64,000 bases of DNA, taken from contig DITY01000230.1 in assembly GCA_002422955.1 (NCBI GenBank), positions 1 through 64,000 of the forward strand, given 5' to 3'. This document shows, piece after piece, positions 1-8,553 of the stretch. Under the pieces are notes generated by a model. That model searched no databases. It was given only the letters and a program-made list of their open reading frames with translations, and was not told where the DNA came from. This stretch comes from Planctomycetaceae bacterium UBA6172 (GTDB lineage: Bacteria > Planctomycetota > Planctomycetia > Pirellulales > Pirellulaceae). Each line of letters opens with the position of its first letter. Position 1 is the stretch's first letter. The position numbers were made by a program, and so were the translations under genes.

Positions 1-264
1 GTGCGTGTCCGGCGTCGCTGGAGGCTGGTCATTCACCTCTTACTCGGGGCTTGTGGGGGGCTGATGATCGCGGCCGGCTGGGTCGGCCCAGGGGCTTTCT
101 GGATTGCCGCATGGACATCGGTTGCGCTGCTAATGCTATGCATTCTGTTTTTGGCCGCCGCGGATGCCCTCCGGACTCATTGCCATCAGGCACGCAAGCT
201 GAATCAGGCTCGGTTCACGGCGTCGGGCCGAGCCAACCGAACCGCGGACAGTGATGTGGTATGA
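1..264 (+). CDS. Small two-helix membrane protein, possibly 5'-truncated
   Basis: The reading frame is open from the first base of the window (a GTG) to a TGA, giving 87 residues. Two hydrophobic stretches (about residues 9-28 and 32-54) predict a small inner-membrane protein with a basic N-terminus and a polar, Arg-rich tail. The start may lie outside the window, because no upstream sequence is available to judge a ribosome binding site. I do not recognise a family and assign no function. Confidence 0.5.
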   Translation: MRVRRRWRLVIHLLLGACGGLMIAAGWVGPGAFWIAAWTSVALLMLCILFLAAADALRTHCHQARKLNQARFTASGRANRTADSDVV

Positions 265-476
265 CCGGTCTCGAACGCCTCTCAGCCGCTAGACCAATTC
301 TGAGATTTTGACTGTCTTTTGCTCTGGCGGTGCCTAGCCACTATCCGATACACCGAAATTGGACTGGTCGGCGATTGCCCTGACCTGGGCTCGCCCGCTT
401 CGTCCACCAATTTACGACCCCGCCGCACTTTCATCCATCCGTGCGGTCCCGCACTGAGAATGTCGGAGGGAGTGTG

Positions 477-1535
477 ATGAGGTGGTCACCGCTTTTGTCG
501 GTTATGTTCGGCTTGTCCGTCGCTGTCGGTCGGCTCCTGTCCCAGGAAACGCCAGCGGAGGAGTCCTCCGGCGTACCGCGGGAATCGCTGCCATCGGCCT
601 TGCGGGGCAGCGAGGCGGCTCGCTTTCGACTTATTTTGGGGCGGGTGGAGCTCGATCCCGTGCGTTATCGCAAGATCAGCCAGCGATTTTCGGGGCGACG
701 AACGGCCCGAGGCGATCGGATCGACGAGACTCTGGCGATCGAGTCCTTCCGGGGATTGCCCAGGCTACATTACACCCGAAGCGGTGACTCTATTCGCATG
801 TCATTGGATGTGGAGCAACGAGGCCTGCTTGTCATGCGTGCGGAGGTGCCGTCCGAGGCGGTCCGCGTTACGGCTACACAGCCTCAACAAGGGGCGATTA
901 CGGTTCGCTGGGAATCGGGTCAGCAGGTCCGAGAATTCCGGTTCGATAGTTGGATCCACTTCTGCATCGCTCAGCCCAGCTTGTATCGGCAATCCTTCTC
1001 GACCCTGCTGGATGACATGCTGCATCCGGTCGGTCTGGAGTCGTTGGCTGAACAGGCCCACCGGGAGTCACTGAGACGGATCACGCGTGAAATTGGACTG
1101 ATGCGGACTAGTGACGCACCATCGAAGGTCCCGACCGAAGTTCAACGCTTGGATGATCCCGCTTTCGAATCCTTGATCGGTCGTCTGGGATCGAACAAGC
1201 GTAGCGACAGGTTGGCAGCGCAGGAGGAACTGCGGCAGCATGGCTTGGCAGTACTGCCGAGGCTGGGCAGATTGGACGCCAGCCGTCTGGATGCCGAGCA
1301 GCAGGCAAGGGTCGACGAATTACGCCGTCAGCTAACCCCTCGTGGCGAAGATTGTCCGGCTCGGATCGCGGTCTTGATCAGCGATGATCGGGAGTATTGG
1401 ACCGCGGCCGAACCCCGACTCACGGACGCCGATCGCTCTCTGGTCGCGGCCCATTTCAACCGACAACCTCCGGGCCATCCCTCGAAAGCGGTCCGCGTTG
1501 CCACGCAACCCGCGAGTGACCCGCATTACCGCTGA
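477..1535 (+). CDS. Secreted protein of unknown function
   Basis: This encodes 352 residues starting at ATG 477, which is preceded by a GGAGGG ribosome binding site about six bases upstream; a longer GTG start at 441 has no such support. The N-terminus (MRWSPLLSVMFGLSVAVG) is a signal peptide, so the protein is probably periplasmic. The rest is mixed alpha/beta and rich in Arg and Glu, with a helical segment around residues 225-285 (repeated Leu/Arg/Glu) that resembles a short HEAT-like or coiled region. It converges on the deacetylase gene 14 bases downstream. No family is recognised. Confidence 0.7.
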   Translation: MRWSPLLSVMFGLSVAVGRLLSQETPAEESSGVPRESLPSALRGSEAARFRLILGRVELDPVRYRKISQRFSGRRTARGDRIDETLAIESFRGLPRLHYTRSGDSIRMSLDVEQRGLLVMRAEVPSEAVRVTATQPQQGAITVRWESGQQVREFRFDSWIHFCIAQPSLYRQSFSTLLDDMLHPVGLESLAEQAHRESLRRITREIGLMRTSDAPSKVPTEVQRLDDPAFESLIGRLGSNKRSDRLAAQEELRQHGLAVLPRLGRLDASRLDAEQQARVDELRRQLTPRGEDCPARIAVLISDDREYWTAAEPRLTDADRSLVAAHFNRQPPGHPSKAVRVATQPASDPHYR

Positions 1536-1549
1536 TGCGGTTTCACCGA

Positions 1550-2275
1550 TCAGAGAATCATCTTCAGCAGGTCATCGACCGCGAATGGTCGCGGGGCGAC
1601 AAAGACTTCACCCGCGGAAACTCCCGCCATCATGCCTGTCACGATCGCTGCCGCCCGTACCCGTTCCGCGATGTAGGGTTTGGAGGCGAATTGCGTTTCA
1701 TAGCACAGGATCGACGCTAATTTGGCATCGAGCGTTTCGGCGATATCGACCGTGATGTGGCAGGGCTCTCCCGGCATCACACCGGGTTCCAGTGCCAGTC
1801 GAAAGTAAAGCTGGCGGGACACGGCATGTACCGGTAGGCCTCCGAAGTACTCGTCCCATTTGCTCAATCGGCTGTAGAAAACGGCAGCGTCGGTCAGCAG
1901 GGATGCCTGATAATGGTCAGGGGAGGCCATCGGCGTTTTCGCGCCGAATCCGATGACCAACCGAGGCCGCCAGCGACGGAATTCGGTTGCCAGAGCAACG
2001 CGGTTTTCGAACTGGTCGAACAGCCGCCTGTTGGGAAGATTGAGTTGTATCCTGCTGTGAATCCCTAAGACGCGACCGGCGGCCTCCGCCTCCGCCAGTC
2101 GAACCGGCGGGCCGGGCGAACCCGGAGTCGGTTCCCCATCCGTCAAGTCGATGATCCCGACCCGATAGCCTTGCCGAACCAATTTGGCCAGCGTGCCCCC
2201 ACAGGCAATTTCGACATCATCGGGGTGCGCCCCGACAGCGATCACATCCAACCGTTCGGAATCCGATGTCATCAT
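1550..2275 (-). CDS. bshB1: PIG-L family deacetylase, BshB1-like
   Basis: The protein has 241 residues. The N-terminal motif AHPDDVEIACGG carries the zinc-binding His-Pro-Asp-Asp of the PIG-L/LmbE fold, and a second motif SPDHYQAS supplies the distal His. The C-terminal pattern (CYETQF, a basic RVRAAAI stretch, then FVAPRPFAVDDLL) matches the BshB1 branch, which removes the acetyl group from GlcNAc-malate in bacillithiol synthesis. That specific substrate is an inference; other PIG-L enzymes act on other N-acetyl sugars. The start ATG overlaps the stop of the upstream rdgB-like gene by four bases, so the two are probably translated together. Cytoplasmic. Confidence 0.8.
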   Translation of the reverse strand: MMTSDSERLDVIAVGAHPDDVEIACGGTLAKLVRQGYRVGIIDLTDGEPTPGSPGPPVRLAEAEAAGRVLGIHSRIQLNLPNRRLFDQFENRVALATEFRRWRPRLVIGFGAKTPMASPDHYQASLLTDAAVFYSRLSKWDEYFGGLPVHAVSRQLYFRLALEPGVMPGEPCHITVDIAETLDAKLASILCYETQFASKPYIAERVRAAAIVTGMMAGVSAGEVFVAPRPFAVDDLLKMIL

Positions 2276-2886
2276 GCGAACTCTCCGGAAGCTACCAGTT
2301 CAAGCAGCCTGGGGACGACCTTACGAAGGGCACGAGAGCGATGGCTGAGCACATTTTTGATGGTCACCCCGAGTTGCCCGAAGGATTGGTGGTACTCCGG
2401 GATGATGAACAGCGGGTCATAACCAAATCCGCCCTCTCCCTGCGGTTCCGTGCCAATCCGTCCTCGGCAAACATCGTTGACTTCGATCCGGGCGATTCCC
2501 TGGGGTGATGAAACGCAGACGAAGCAGCGAAAAGAGGCCCCCCGCATTCCGGAGGGAAAATCGGCCATTTCTTTCAGCAATTTGAGGTTGTTTGCCACGT
2601 CGTCTCCGTGTCGCCCGGCGAAGCGGGCAGAGAAAACTCCTGGCTGTCCGCTCAAGGCGTCAACTTCCAGTCCGCTGTCTTCAGCCAAAACCCAGCGATT
2701 GAGGTGCTTGGCCTGGAGCGTCGCCTTGAGTCTGGCGTTTTCGCAGAATGTCAGCCCCGTTTCCTCAACATCCAAGGGGGTCTCCAGCTCAGACAGCGGA
2801 ATCAGCCGAAAGCGGTCGCGTGGCAATAACGCCCTCAATTCCGCGATCTTGTGAGCGTTTCCCGATCCGACAACCAATTCCAGCAT
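2272..2886 (-). CDS. rdgB: XTP/dITP diphosphatase (RdgB/HAM1 family)
   Basis: This is a 204-residue enzyme that hydrolyses non-canonical purine triphosphates (XTP, dITP, ITP) to monophosphates, keeping them out of DNA and RNA. The family signature is clear: an N-terminal LVVGSGNAHKIAEL (usually T/SxNxxK), then VLAEDSGLEVDAL and a GGFGYDPLFIIPE motif near the C-terminus, followed by SHRSRAL. I place the start at ATG 2886, because the frame remains open for about 100 more codons upstream without any family similarity. The end overlaps the deacetylase start (four bases), indicating an operon. Length is normal for the family. Confidence 0.9.
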   Translation of the reverse strand: MLELVVGSGNAHKIAELRALLPRDRFRLIPLSELETPLDVEETGLTFCENARLKATLQAKHLNRWVLAEDSGLEVDALSGQPGVFSARFAGRHGDDVANNLKLLKEMADFPSGMRGASFRCFVCVSSPQGIARIEVNDVCRGRIGTEPQGEGGFGYDPLFIIPEYHQSFGQLGVTIKNVLSHRSRALRKVVPRLLELVASGEFA

Positions 2887-3222
2887 CGATGAACCAAGGA
2901 TGATCGAGAACGCAAAACCAGACCGATCGGGCCTAGGTCGAAACAAGATCTGTAGCTTATCGAATCTTCGGATTCGAGCTACCCGACTAAAGCAAGCGTT
3001 GTTGGAACGGCCCACATCAAACCGACCGACGCCCGCAGTTGCGATGAGCTGGCCCGATCGGACCGTAATCGGGCCGGTGAGGCACAGCATGCCGTAACCA
3101 AATCGCGTCCCAGATCGTCCTGGGCCGAGCGCGGGACTTAAGCACGGACCACCGGAGGGTCGGCCACGAGTCGGTGGGGCTCGGTAGCGCACCACCGGCC
3201 CGCGGGGACCACGGGGCGGGGC
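2887..3222. other. Intergenic stretch, GC-rich, with a stem-loop
   Basis: About 336 bases upstream of rdgB without a gene I can support. The part at 3120-3240 is very GC-rich with several short inverted repeats (for example CGGGTC at 3241-3246 with GACCCG at 3253-3258). It does not match RNase P RNA, tmRNA, SRP RNA or a tRNA by eye. It could be the leader of rdgB or an unrecognised structured RNA. Confidence 0.4.
2952..2982 (-). other. Perfect stem-loop in the rdgB leader region
   Basis: GTAGCT at 2952-2957 pairs with AGCTAC at 2977-2982, and CGAATC at 2961-2966 pairs with GATTCG at 2971-2976. This gives twelve base pairs, a three-base bulge (TAT) and a TTCG tetraloop on the + strand (CGAA on the other strand). 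It lies 65 bases upstream of the rdgB start. No clear U-tract follows on either strand, so it may be a leader structure rather than a terminator. Confidence 0.5.
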
Positions 3223-3735
3223 CTACTGACTGGCAAGCAGCGGGTCGGGCATGACCCGAGACCGATAACGATCTTGATCAACACCTGTCAGATCCGAAGG
3301 GTGCGCGACCGCGATCGCCCGAAACTGTCCGTCGCGTCCCTTGGCAACGGATTCTCGGTATCGAGTTCCGACGCTTCGACATGGCATGTTTCCACAACCC
3401 TGGCACCCGGGCGTGCAATCGCGTTTGCCGAGTGTCTGCATCTCGCGAGGGTAATGGGGCGGTGTTTGCGGGTGTGCCGATTTCGGTTGGGCGCCGGCGA
3501 GGAATGCGCCGCGGAGGTTGTCGGCGTGGTTCGAGATACCGCCGCCAAGTGTGTCCGTTGTTGGCGGCAACGCGGGAAAATCGCAGAGCCGGATGTACGG
3601 GTTTTTCCGATCGCGGCAGGGTATCGAGAGTAGGCTGCTTGCGAAGGGTGAGTTTGGCCGATTCAACAACCGGCGAAGAACCGTAGTCCATTTGGGGTTT
3701 CGGTTCAGCTGAGGTGACCGCTGAGCAATTTTCAT
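3223..3735 (-). CDS. Doubtful ORF, 170 residues, unknown
   Basis: An open frame from ATG 3735 to TAG, in a gap where several frames on both strands are open. Its codons in the middle and C-terminal part prefer G/C in the third position as neighbouring genes do, which is why I list it rather than others here. It has no ribosome binding site that I can see, no signal peptide and no recognised domain; the middle has a Cys-rich segment (CTPGCQGCGNMPC). It may be a species-specific gene or non-coding. Confidence 0.28.
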   Translation of the reverse strand: MKIAQRSPQLNRNPKWTTVLRRLLNRPNSPFASSLLSIPCRDRKNPYIRLCDFPALPPTTDTLGGGISNHADNLRGAFLAGAQPKSAHPQTPPHYPREMQTLGKRDCTPGCQGCGNMPCRSVGTRYRESVAKGRDGQFRAIAVAHPSDLTGVDQDRYRSRVMPDPLLASQ

Positions 3736-3799
3736 AGGCTCAAGAGGGCTTCATCGGGCGGCACTTTTTTCCCAAATGGTTCACGGAGGAACCGCAACC

Positions 3800-4375
3800 A
3801 TGCCAATGCTCAGATCCATCATCGCATTAACGGCCCTGTCGATGGTCGTCGGTCAGGGGTCGGCCCTGGCGTTTGGGCCCCCACGCGGGCAGCTGTTGGG
3901 CGCCCACCAAAACATCGCCGGCTTAGGGGCCGGGGAGTACGTAGTCAGCTCCCAAGTGATCAGCGACGAGGTTGTCGGGGGCGGAGCTTCGGCCGGCGGA
4001 ACTGCCACCGCAGCGAGTGCCTTCGTGGGAGACATGGCCAGCGGTGCGGGATTGGGAAGTTCGGCGGCCGGTTGTGTGCCGCGTACCTACGGGTATCCCG
4101 ACCTGTTCTACAACAATTACACGCAGGGCAATTGCAACGCAACCAACGCTCAGATGTATATCTCGCCCGTTCCGGTACCGCCGCATGTGGGGCACACGTT
4201 CAACACCTACCAGCCCTGGTATCCCGAGGAAATGCTCTATTGGCACACCAATCGGTATCACAATTACTATGACGGCGGCCGAGGCATGAATCATACTAAG
4301 GTTCATTATTACGCGCCGCCGGTGCGAACCGCGTGGAGCAATTTGTATTGGAACAAGATCCGGATACCCCGCTAA
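3800..4375 (+). CDS. Small secreted Tyr/His/Asn-rich protein
   Basis: The product has 191 residues. ATG 3800 follows a GGAGGA ribosome binding site nine bases upstream; the ATG at 3776 lies before that site and is unlikely. The N-terminus is a signal peptide (basic MPMLRS, hydrophobic stretch, cleavage after ALA near residue 24). A Gly/Ala/Ser-rich middle is followed by a Tyr/His/Asn/Trp-rich second half with two Cys, typical of small exported planctomycete proteins that may belong to the cell surface. The next gene encodes a similar short secreted protein. Function unknown. Confidence 0.65.
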   Translation: MPMLRSIIALTALSMVVGQGSALAFGPPRGQLLGAHQNIAGLGAGEYVVSSQVISDEVVGGGASAGGTATAASAFVGDMASGAGLGSSAAGCVPRTYGYPDLFYNNYTQGNCNATNAQMYISPVPVPPHVGHTFNTYQPWYPEEMLYWHTNRYHNYYDGGRGMNHTKVHYYAPPVRTAWSNLYWNKIRIPR

Positions 4376-4438
4376 GCGGTACGAGATTCGCATCCCCTAC
4401 CGGTCCCTAACCTTTCGCCTCCGAGGCTCCGTTCGAGC

Positions 4439-4804
4439 ATGAAGAAAATCTTGTTGATCCTGGGCGGCTTACTGCTGGCCGGCACTTTGTGCCCGGTAAG
4501 TGCCGACGCCGGCAATCCGTTCAATGCCTGGTCAGCTCAACACGCCAATCAGCGGCCTTGGCATGGCGGATATTATTACTTGCCTTACGGTCAGCCGACG
4601 GCCATGGTGGTTCCGCCGAACTCCTACATGCGTCAGACCTATGCGTGGGGCGTAAGCCAAAATCTGATGTATCCGCAAACTCACCAGTTTGGCCGCAGCG
4701 CTACATCACCTGGCGCCTTGCCGAACGGCAGTTTTCGGGCGACTCCGCAGTGGCCCAGTCACACGGACCAATTCGGCCTCTATCACGTTCGCGGTCCTTG
4801 GTGA
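4439..4804 (+). CDS. Small secreted Tyr/Trp/Pro-rich protein
   Basis: This encodes 121 residues starting MKKILLILGGLLLAGTLC, a clear signal peptide with cleavage around SADA. The mature part is rich in aromatic residues, Pro, Gly and Gln (for example PWHGGYYYLPYGQ), similar in flavour to the product of the preceding gene 63 bases upstream, with which it may be co-transcribed. It lacks catalytic motifs. It is probably an extracellular or envelope protein; function unknown. Confidence 0.6.
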   Translation: MKKILLILGGLLLAGTLCPVSADAGNPFNAWSAQHANQRPWHGGYYYLPYGQPTAMVVPPNSYMRQTYAWGVSQNLMYPQTHQFGRSATSPGALPNGSFRATPQWPSHTDQFGLYHVRGPW

Positions 4805-4875
4805 TCGCGAAACTGCGATCGGCTGAGTGACGGCGACAGCGATTTTCGGATCCCGCTGCTGGGCTTCGAATTGCT

Positions 4876-4906
4876 CGCAGGCTCCCGTGCCAACGGGTAG
4901 CCTGCG
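4876..4906. terminator. Strong hairpin between convergent genes
   Basis: CGCAGGCT at 4876-4883 pairs with AGCCTGCG at 4899-4906, and CCCGT at 4884-4888 pairs with ACGGG at 4893-4897, with one bulged T and a GCCA loop: thirteen base pairs. It begins nine bases after the stop of the leftward acyltransferase gene and lies 72 bases after the rightward secreted protein gene, so it could end transcription from both sides. There is no U-tract on either strand. A second inverted repeat (GATCGC/GCGATC, 4803-4820) overlaps the stop codon of the rightward gene. Confidence 0.55.
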
Positions 4907-4914
4907 ACTTGCGG

Positions 4915-6417
4915 TCACGCGACACGCCGTAGGCGTCCTGCTGTGATAGGCTCCCGGTTGTTTGTAAGCTCCGGATTGGCTAGTTTTGGGTCCGCCGCTC
5001 CAGCCTCCGCTACCGCTTTCTGGGAAGATTCGAGCTCAAGTCCGATCGTAGCCGCGAGTCGGGAACCGCGAATGAAAACGTGGTAGCTGCCTAGGCTCAA
5101 TCCGAGGGTAGTCATTAGGGTGAGGGCCCATTTGATCTCCGGTGAAACGCCGGGCAGCAAGAGTTTCAGATCGAGGTGCAGCAACGCGACCAACGGGTGA
5201 TGAACCAGGTACACCCAAAATCCGGCGGCGGCCAGGTAGGCGATCATTTCGGGAACGCCGCGTCGAACCGACAGCAGCGGTGCGATGCGGTTCGAGCAGC
5301 CGATGATTCCGAACGAAAGCGACCAGGCTGAGATAACGGTCAGGGAAGCGAGGACCAGACGAGGCAGCCAGCCGATCCCGAAAACGAGAGAAATGGGATC
5401 CGCTGTCTCAATGGCCCATTGGCCCATCAGAACCGCGGCGATCCCGCAGATCAGTCCCCCGATGGCGAACCGGCCCGCGTGCTGATCGCAAACCCGCCAG
5501 CCCTGGTTCTGTGCCGCGATCCATGCGCCGCCGAGAAAGTAAGTACCGCTATAGATCCACTTACTCGGAACGGGAAGGAATCCGTGTTGAAACCCGAAGA
5601 CAACCTGTGGCGCGATCGACAGGACCGCGATTCCCGCGACGAGTACTCCGACCGACTGTACTCGGCGGACGCGGCAACTGTCCCAACGCAAGGCGCTGCC
5701 AAGTCGAGCCAGCGCGCCGGCGGTAGAGGACCATGGCAACGGCGCTGGCCGCATTTCCCCTGACGGAAGCGTTGCCGCCAGGCGGCGTTTTCCCAGAGAG
5801 CCGGGGAATAGACCCGCCATCACCGAGAGCGCGACGCAGTAGAGAAACAGGTAGAGCATGAACCATAGATGGGCTGTTCCCATCAGGTGTTGCCGGGCCA
5901 TCCGTGGCACCTTCAATGTCCAAAGTCGGTCGGCCGAAATGGTGCCTTCAATAACCCAACCTGCCAGCCAGAGGTAATATTCCAACGGCAGCAGGACGAT
6001 GGCTGCGAAAGCCAAAGGCTTGAGTAAGCGTTGCACACGTGAGCGAATCAAGCTCCCGCCACCGCCATTCGCCCAGGACCGCTGAGCGTAAAAACCGGCG
6101 ACCAACAGGAATAACGGCATGATGAAAATTTCGATCAGCCAAAAGGTGGTCTCGACGAACCGGCTTGGGGTATCGCGAATTGGCCAAGCCAGTCCCGGCA
6201 TCGCGGGCTCCAAATAAGCGATGCCTGCGTGCAAATAGACCACGAAGAAGGCGGCGAGCGCGCGCACGGCGTCTGGGCCAATTTCACGCCCAGAACGGTT
6301 GTCCTGTTCCTCCACGGTGGACGGATCAGGCTGTGAAATGGCCGTGCCAAGTGGTTCGGTCGCGGCGAACGTCAGCAGATATCGTCGATGTTCCTGTTCG
6401 TGGGATTGCCTTGCCAT
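4915..6417 (-). CDS. Acyltransferase 3 family membrane protein (OafA-like)
   Basis: A 500-residue integral membrane protein with about ten hydrophobic helices. Near residue 50 it has the family pattern RALAAFFVVYLHAGI, in which the His is the expected catalytic residue, and further hallmarks such as PLFLLVAGFYAQRSW and LWFMLYLFLYCVAL. Members transfer acetyl or other acyl groups from the cytoplasm to glycans, lipids or antibiotics; the acceptor cannot be told from sequence. The hydrophilic N-terminus (about 45 residues) and C-terminus are cytoplasmic in related proteins. It lies 36 bases after the TPR gene on the same strand. Confidence 0.82.
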   Translation of the reverse strand: MARQSHEQEHRRYLLTFAATEPLGTAISQPDPSTVEEQDNRSGREIGPDAVRALAAFFVVYLHAGIAYLEPAMPGLAWPIRDTPSRFVETTFWLIEIFIMPLFLLVAGFYAQRSWANGGGGSLIRSRVQRLLKPLAFAAIVLLPLEYYLWLAGWVIEGTISADRLWTLKVPRMARQHLMGTAHLWFMLYLFLYCVALSVMAGLFPGSLGKRRLAATLPSGEMRPAPLPWSSTAGALARLGSALRWDSCRVRRVQSVGVLVAGIAVLSIAPQVVFGFQHGFLPVPSKWIYSGTYFLGGAWIAAQNQGWRVCDQHAGRFAIGGLICGIAAVLMGQWAIETADPISLVFGIGWLPRLVLASLTVISAWSLSFGIIGCSNRIAPLLSVRRGVPEMIAYLAAAGFWVYLVHHPLVALLHLDLKLLLPGVSPEIKWALTLMTTLGLSLGSYHVFIRGSRLAATIGLELESSQKAVAEAGAADPKLANPELTNNREPITAGRLRRVA

Positions 6418-6453
6418 ATCATTTCATTCCGATGTTTGCAGTTAGCCTTCGAT

Positions 6454-8520
6454 TCAACGCCGAGTGGTTGCCGGGCTAGCGATTTGAGCGAGCCGAACGC
6501 GCGCCTGTTCCACGTGGGGCGAAGTGGGGAAGCGGGTCAGCAACGCGGTGTAGCAAGTTGCCGCATCGCGATGGAGGCCAAGCTTTTCAAATGCCTTGCC
6601 TGACTGCAGCATCGCGGCAACTGCCCAATCGCTACGGGGGTCAATGGCATCCACGCGCCGATAGGCATCGATTGCCTCCGTGTACCGTTCCTGCAGGAAG
6701 TAGGTCTCGCCGATCATCCACTGAGTGCGCGGCTTTAATTCGGCAGACGTTGCCGGTTCACGAGCAAGCCTTTCCAAGATCGCGCGGGCCTCGTCCATCC
6801 GAGCTCCGCGAACCGCCAATTCCGCTTCCAAAATTTGGACCAATGAGATTTCGAAAGCGCGGTCATTTGCTGCGACTTTGGCCTTAGCCAAGTAACGTTT
6901 GGCGGCATCGATCGTGCCGTAAGCCACAGCCGTTTCTGCGGCTCGAAGCGTGGTCTCGAAGTCTTGACAGCGGTGGATTTCGACAATGGCTTCCCACCAG
7001 CGTGCCGCGTCATGGGCTCGGCGTGTCTGCATCAGCGATTCGGCCAGCAGCCGATCAATGACCAGCCCCCGAGCGGGAGTCGTATCGACGGTCGGCGGCT
7101 CCAATTGATCGGCTACGAGCGCCAGCAGGGACCAGCGTTCCGTCAAGCCTGCCCATCGGCAGGCGGCGTCACACCCCATGGGCGTGCCGATGGCCTCAGA
7201 CCCGCGCGGCGATGGCCCCGACGTTATCGTCGACAAATCCGCATTCGGGCCACTGAGCAACCGAGCCAACAGATCCACCGCGAGGTGTTCCGCGATATGG
7301 GGCTCGGAGTTCGACACGGTTTGTAGCAGTTCGAAAGTCAACGTGCCCTCTCGGTCCGCTGCCAATAACGCCTGCACGGCGGCTTGCCAGAGTCGATTAT
7401 CGGCGTCCGCAAATGCGGCAACGAAAATCCTCGGCCACAATGCCGATGAAATCGCGGAGTCTGCGTCGGCCTCCCCACATCGATCTAGGCGGGCGAGCCA
7501 GGCTTCACGTAGCGGTTCGGGCCATGGCCCCGTGGCTGACCTGGCGAAGTCTTCCAACATCGCCGGAACGGCCTCATTGGCCGGATGAGCTTTCAAGAGG
7601 GCGATGCGAACCTTTTCGGCCCGCGCGGGCTCCCCCAGGCTTTCTAGCAGTCTGGCGTGAGCCGCCATCGCGTGGGGAACGTCGGAGTGTTGCGGGAATT
7701 GGCTAAGAAAGTTGGCAATGCGAGTCTCAGCCTGAGCGGGAGATTCGGCTCCCATGATTGCGGCCCACGCAGCACCCAAGCTCGCGTCACCTGCTCGCTC
7801 ACCTTCGGGCGCGAGCGTCAGGTAGAGTTCGAATGCCGTTTTCGCAATCGCTGTCCGTTCCGATCGCAGTGCGATGCCGCCTATTGCCAAGGCCTGTTCC
7901 AGGGCGATGGAGTTTGCTTTTGGAGATCGCTCGGCAAGCAGATGGAGTTGCTCAATCGCCAGTTCGAGTTGCCCGGTTTGGATCAATGACCGAATCAGCA
8001 ATTGGTGTACGGCCACTCCGCGCGTCATATCCAGATCGTCTTGCGAAGCAAGCAGGATCTTGCCTGCCTCCTCAATCACAAGCTGATGTTTACCGAGCTG
8101 CCATGCCGCGGATGCGATGGCGAGCCGAAGCGAAATGATCGTCTGTTCGTCCTGTTCAGTCGGCTTCGCAAGTTGCTGTTCCAGTGCCACAACAAATAAT
8201 GCCAGCGAAGTCTCGAGTTCACCGAGTCGCCCGAGAGCCCGGGCGGTTTCGATCAATTCGCGACCGTACCCAGGATCGTCGCGTCGGGCCGCGGGATGAT
8301 CGAGCAGCCGCTGGGCGGTTGCCAGAAGCGTTTCTCCCACCGCCGCGGATTCGGCGGACACCGAGCCGGAAGCTTCTGCCGCCAGGCAGGGAAGGCGGTT
8401 CCCCAGAATCCCGATCACCGAAAACGTCAGCAGGAATTGGCAAACTCGATTGCTCGCCAATTGCGGAATCTTTCGGGCCGGATCGAACGGCTCGATCAAG
8501 CGTTGCTGTTTCACGGGCAA
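6454..8520 (-). CDS. Exported tetratricopeptide-repeat protein
   Basis: The protein has 688 residues. There is no ATG at the front of the frame; I use TTG 8520, preceded by AGGGAAG about three to five bases upstream. A hydrophobic segment near residues 25-48 (CQFLLTFSVIGILG, then ACLAAEA-like) acts as signal peptide or anchor. The remainder is almost all Ala/Leu/Glu-rich helix pairs. Clear TPR units are seen near the C-terminus (WMIGETYFLQERYTEAIDAY and LQSGKAFEKLGLHRDAATCY). It is likely an envelope-located scaffold; partner unknown. The upstream gene on the same strand ends 33 bases before it, suggesting co-transcription. Confidence 0.75.
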   Translation of the reverse strand: MPVKQQRLIEPFDPARKIPQLASNRVCQFLLTFSVIGILGNRLPCLAAEASGSVSAESAAVGETLLATAQRLLDHPAARRDDPGYGRELIETARALGRLGELETSLALFVVALEQQLAKPTEQDEQTIISLRLAIASAAWQLGKHQLVIEEAGKILLASQDDLDMTRGVAVHQLLIRSLIQTGQLELAIEQLHLLAERSPKANSIALEQALAIGGIALRSERTAIAKTAFELYLTLAPEGERAGDASLGAAWAAIMGAESPAQAETRIANFLSQFPQHSDVPHAMAAHARLLESLGEPARAEKVRIALLKAHPANEAVPAMLEDFARSATGPWPEPLREAWLARLDRCGEADADSAISSALWPRIFVAAFADADNRLWQAAVQALLAADREGTLTFELLQTVSNSEPHIAEHLAVDLLARLLSGPNADLSTITSGPSPRGSEAIGTPMGCDAACRWAGLTERWSLLALVADQLEPPTVDTTPARGLVIDRLLAESLMQTRRAHDAARWWEAIVEIHRCQDFETTLRAAETAVAYGTIDAAKRYLAKAKVAANDRAFEISLVQILEAELAVRGARMDEARAILERLAREPATSAELKPRTQWMIGETYFLQERYTEAIDAYRRVDAIDPRSDWAVAAMLQSGKAFEKLGLHRDAATCYTALLTRFPTSPHVEQARVRLAQIASPATTRR

Positions 8521-8553
8521 TGTCTTCCCTGACCCCGATGTCTCAGCCGCGCA

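Noticed and set aside
2887..3240. Possible RNase P, tmRNA or SRP RNA in the GC-rich leader
   Set aside because: None of the conserved cores of these RNAs could be found on either strand.
3274..3712. Several + strand open frames in the 3.3-3.7 kb gap
   Set aside because: They overlap each other, lack ribosome binding sites and have Arg/Cys-rich composition; I keep only the minus frame as a doubtful candidate.
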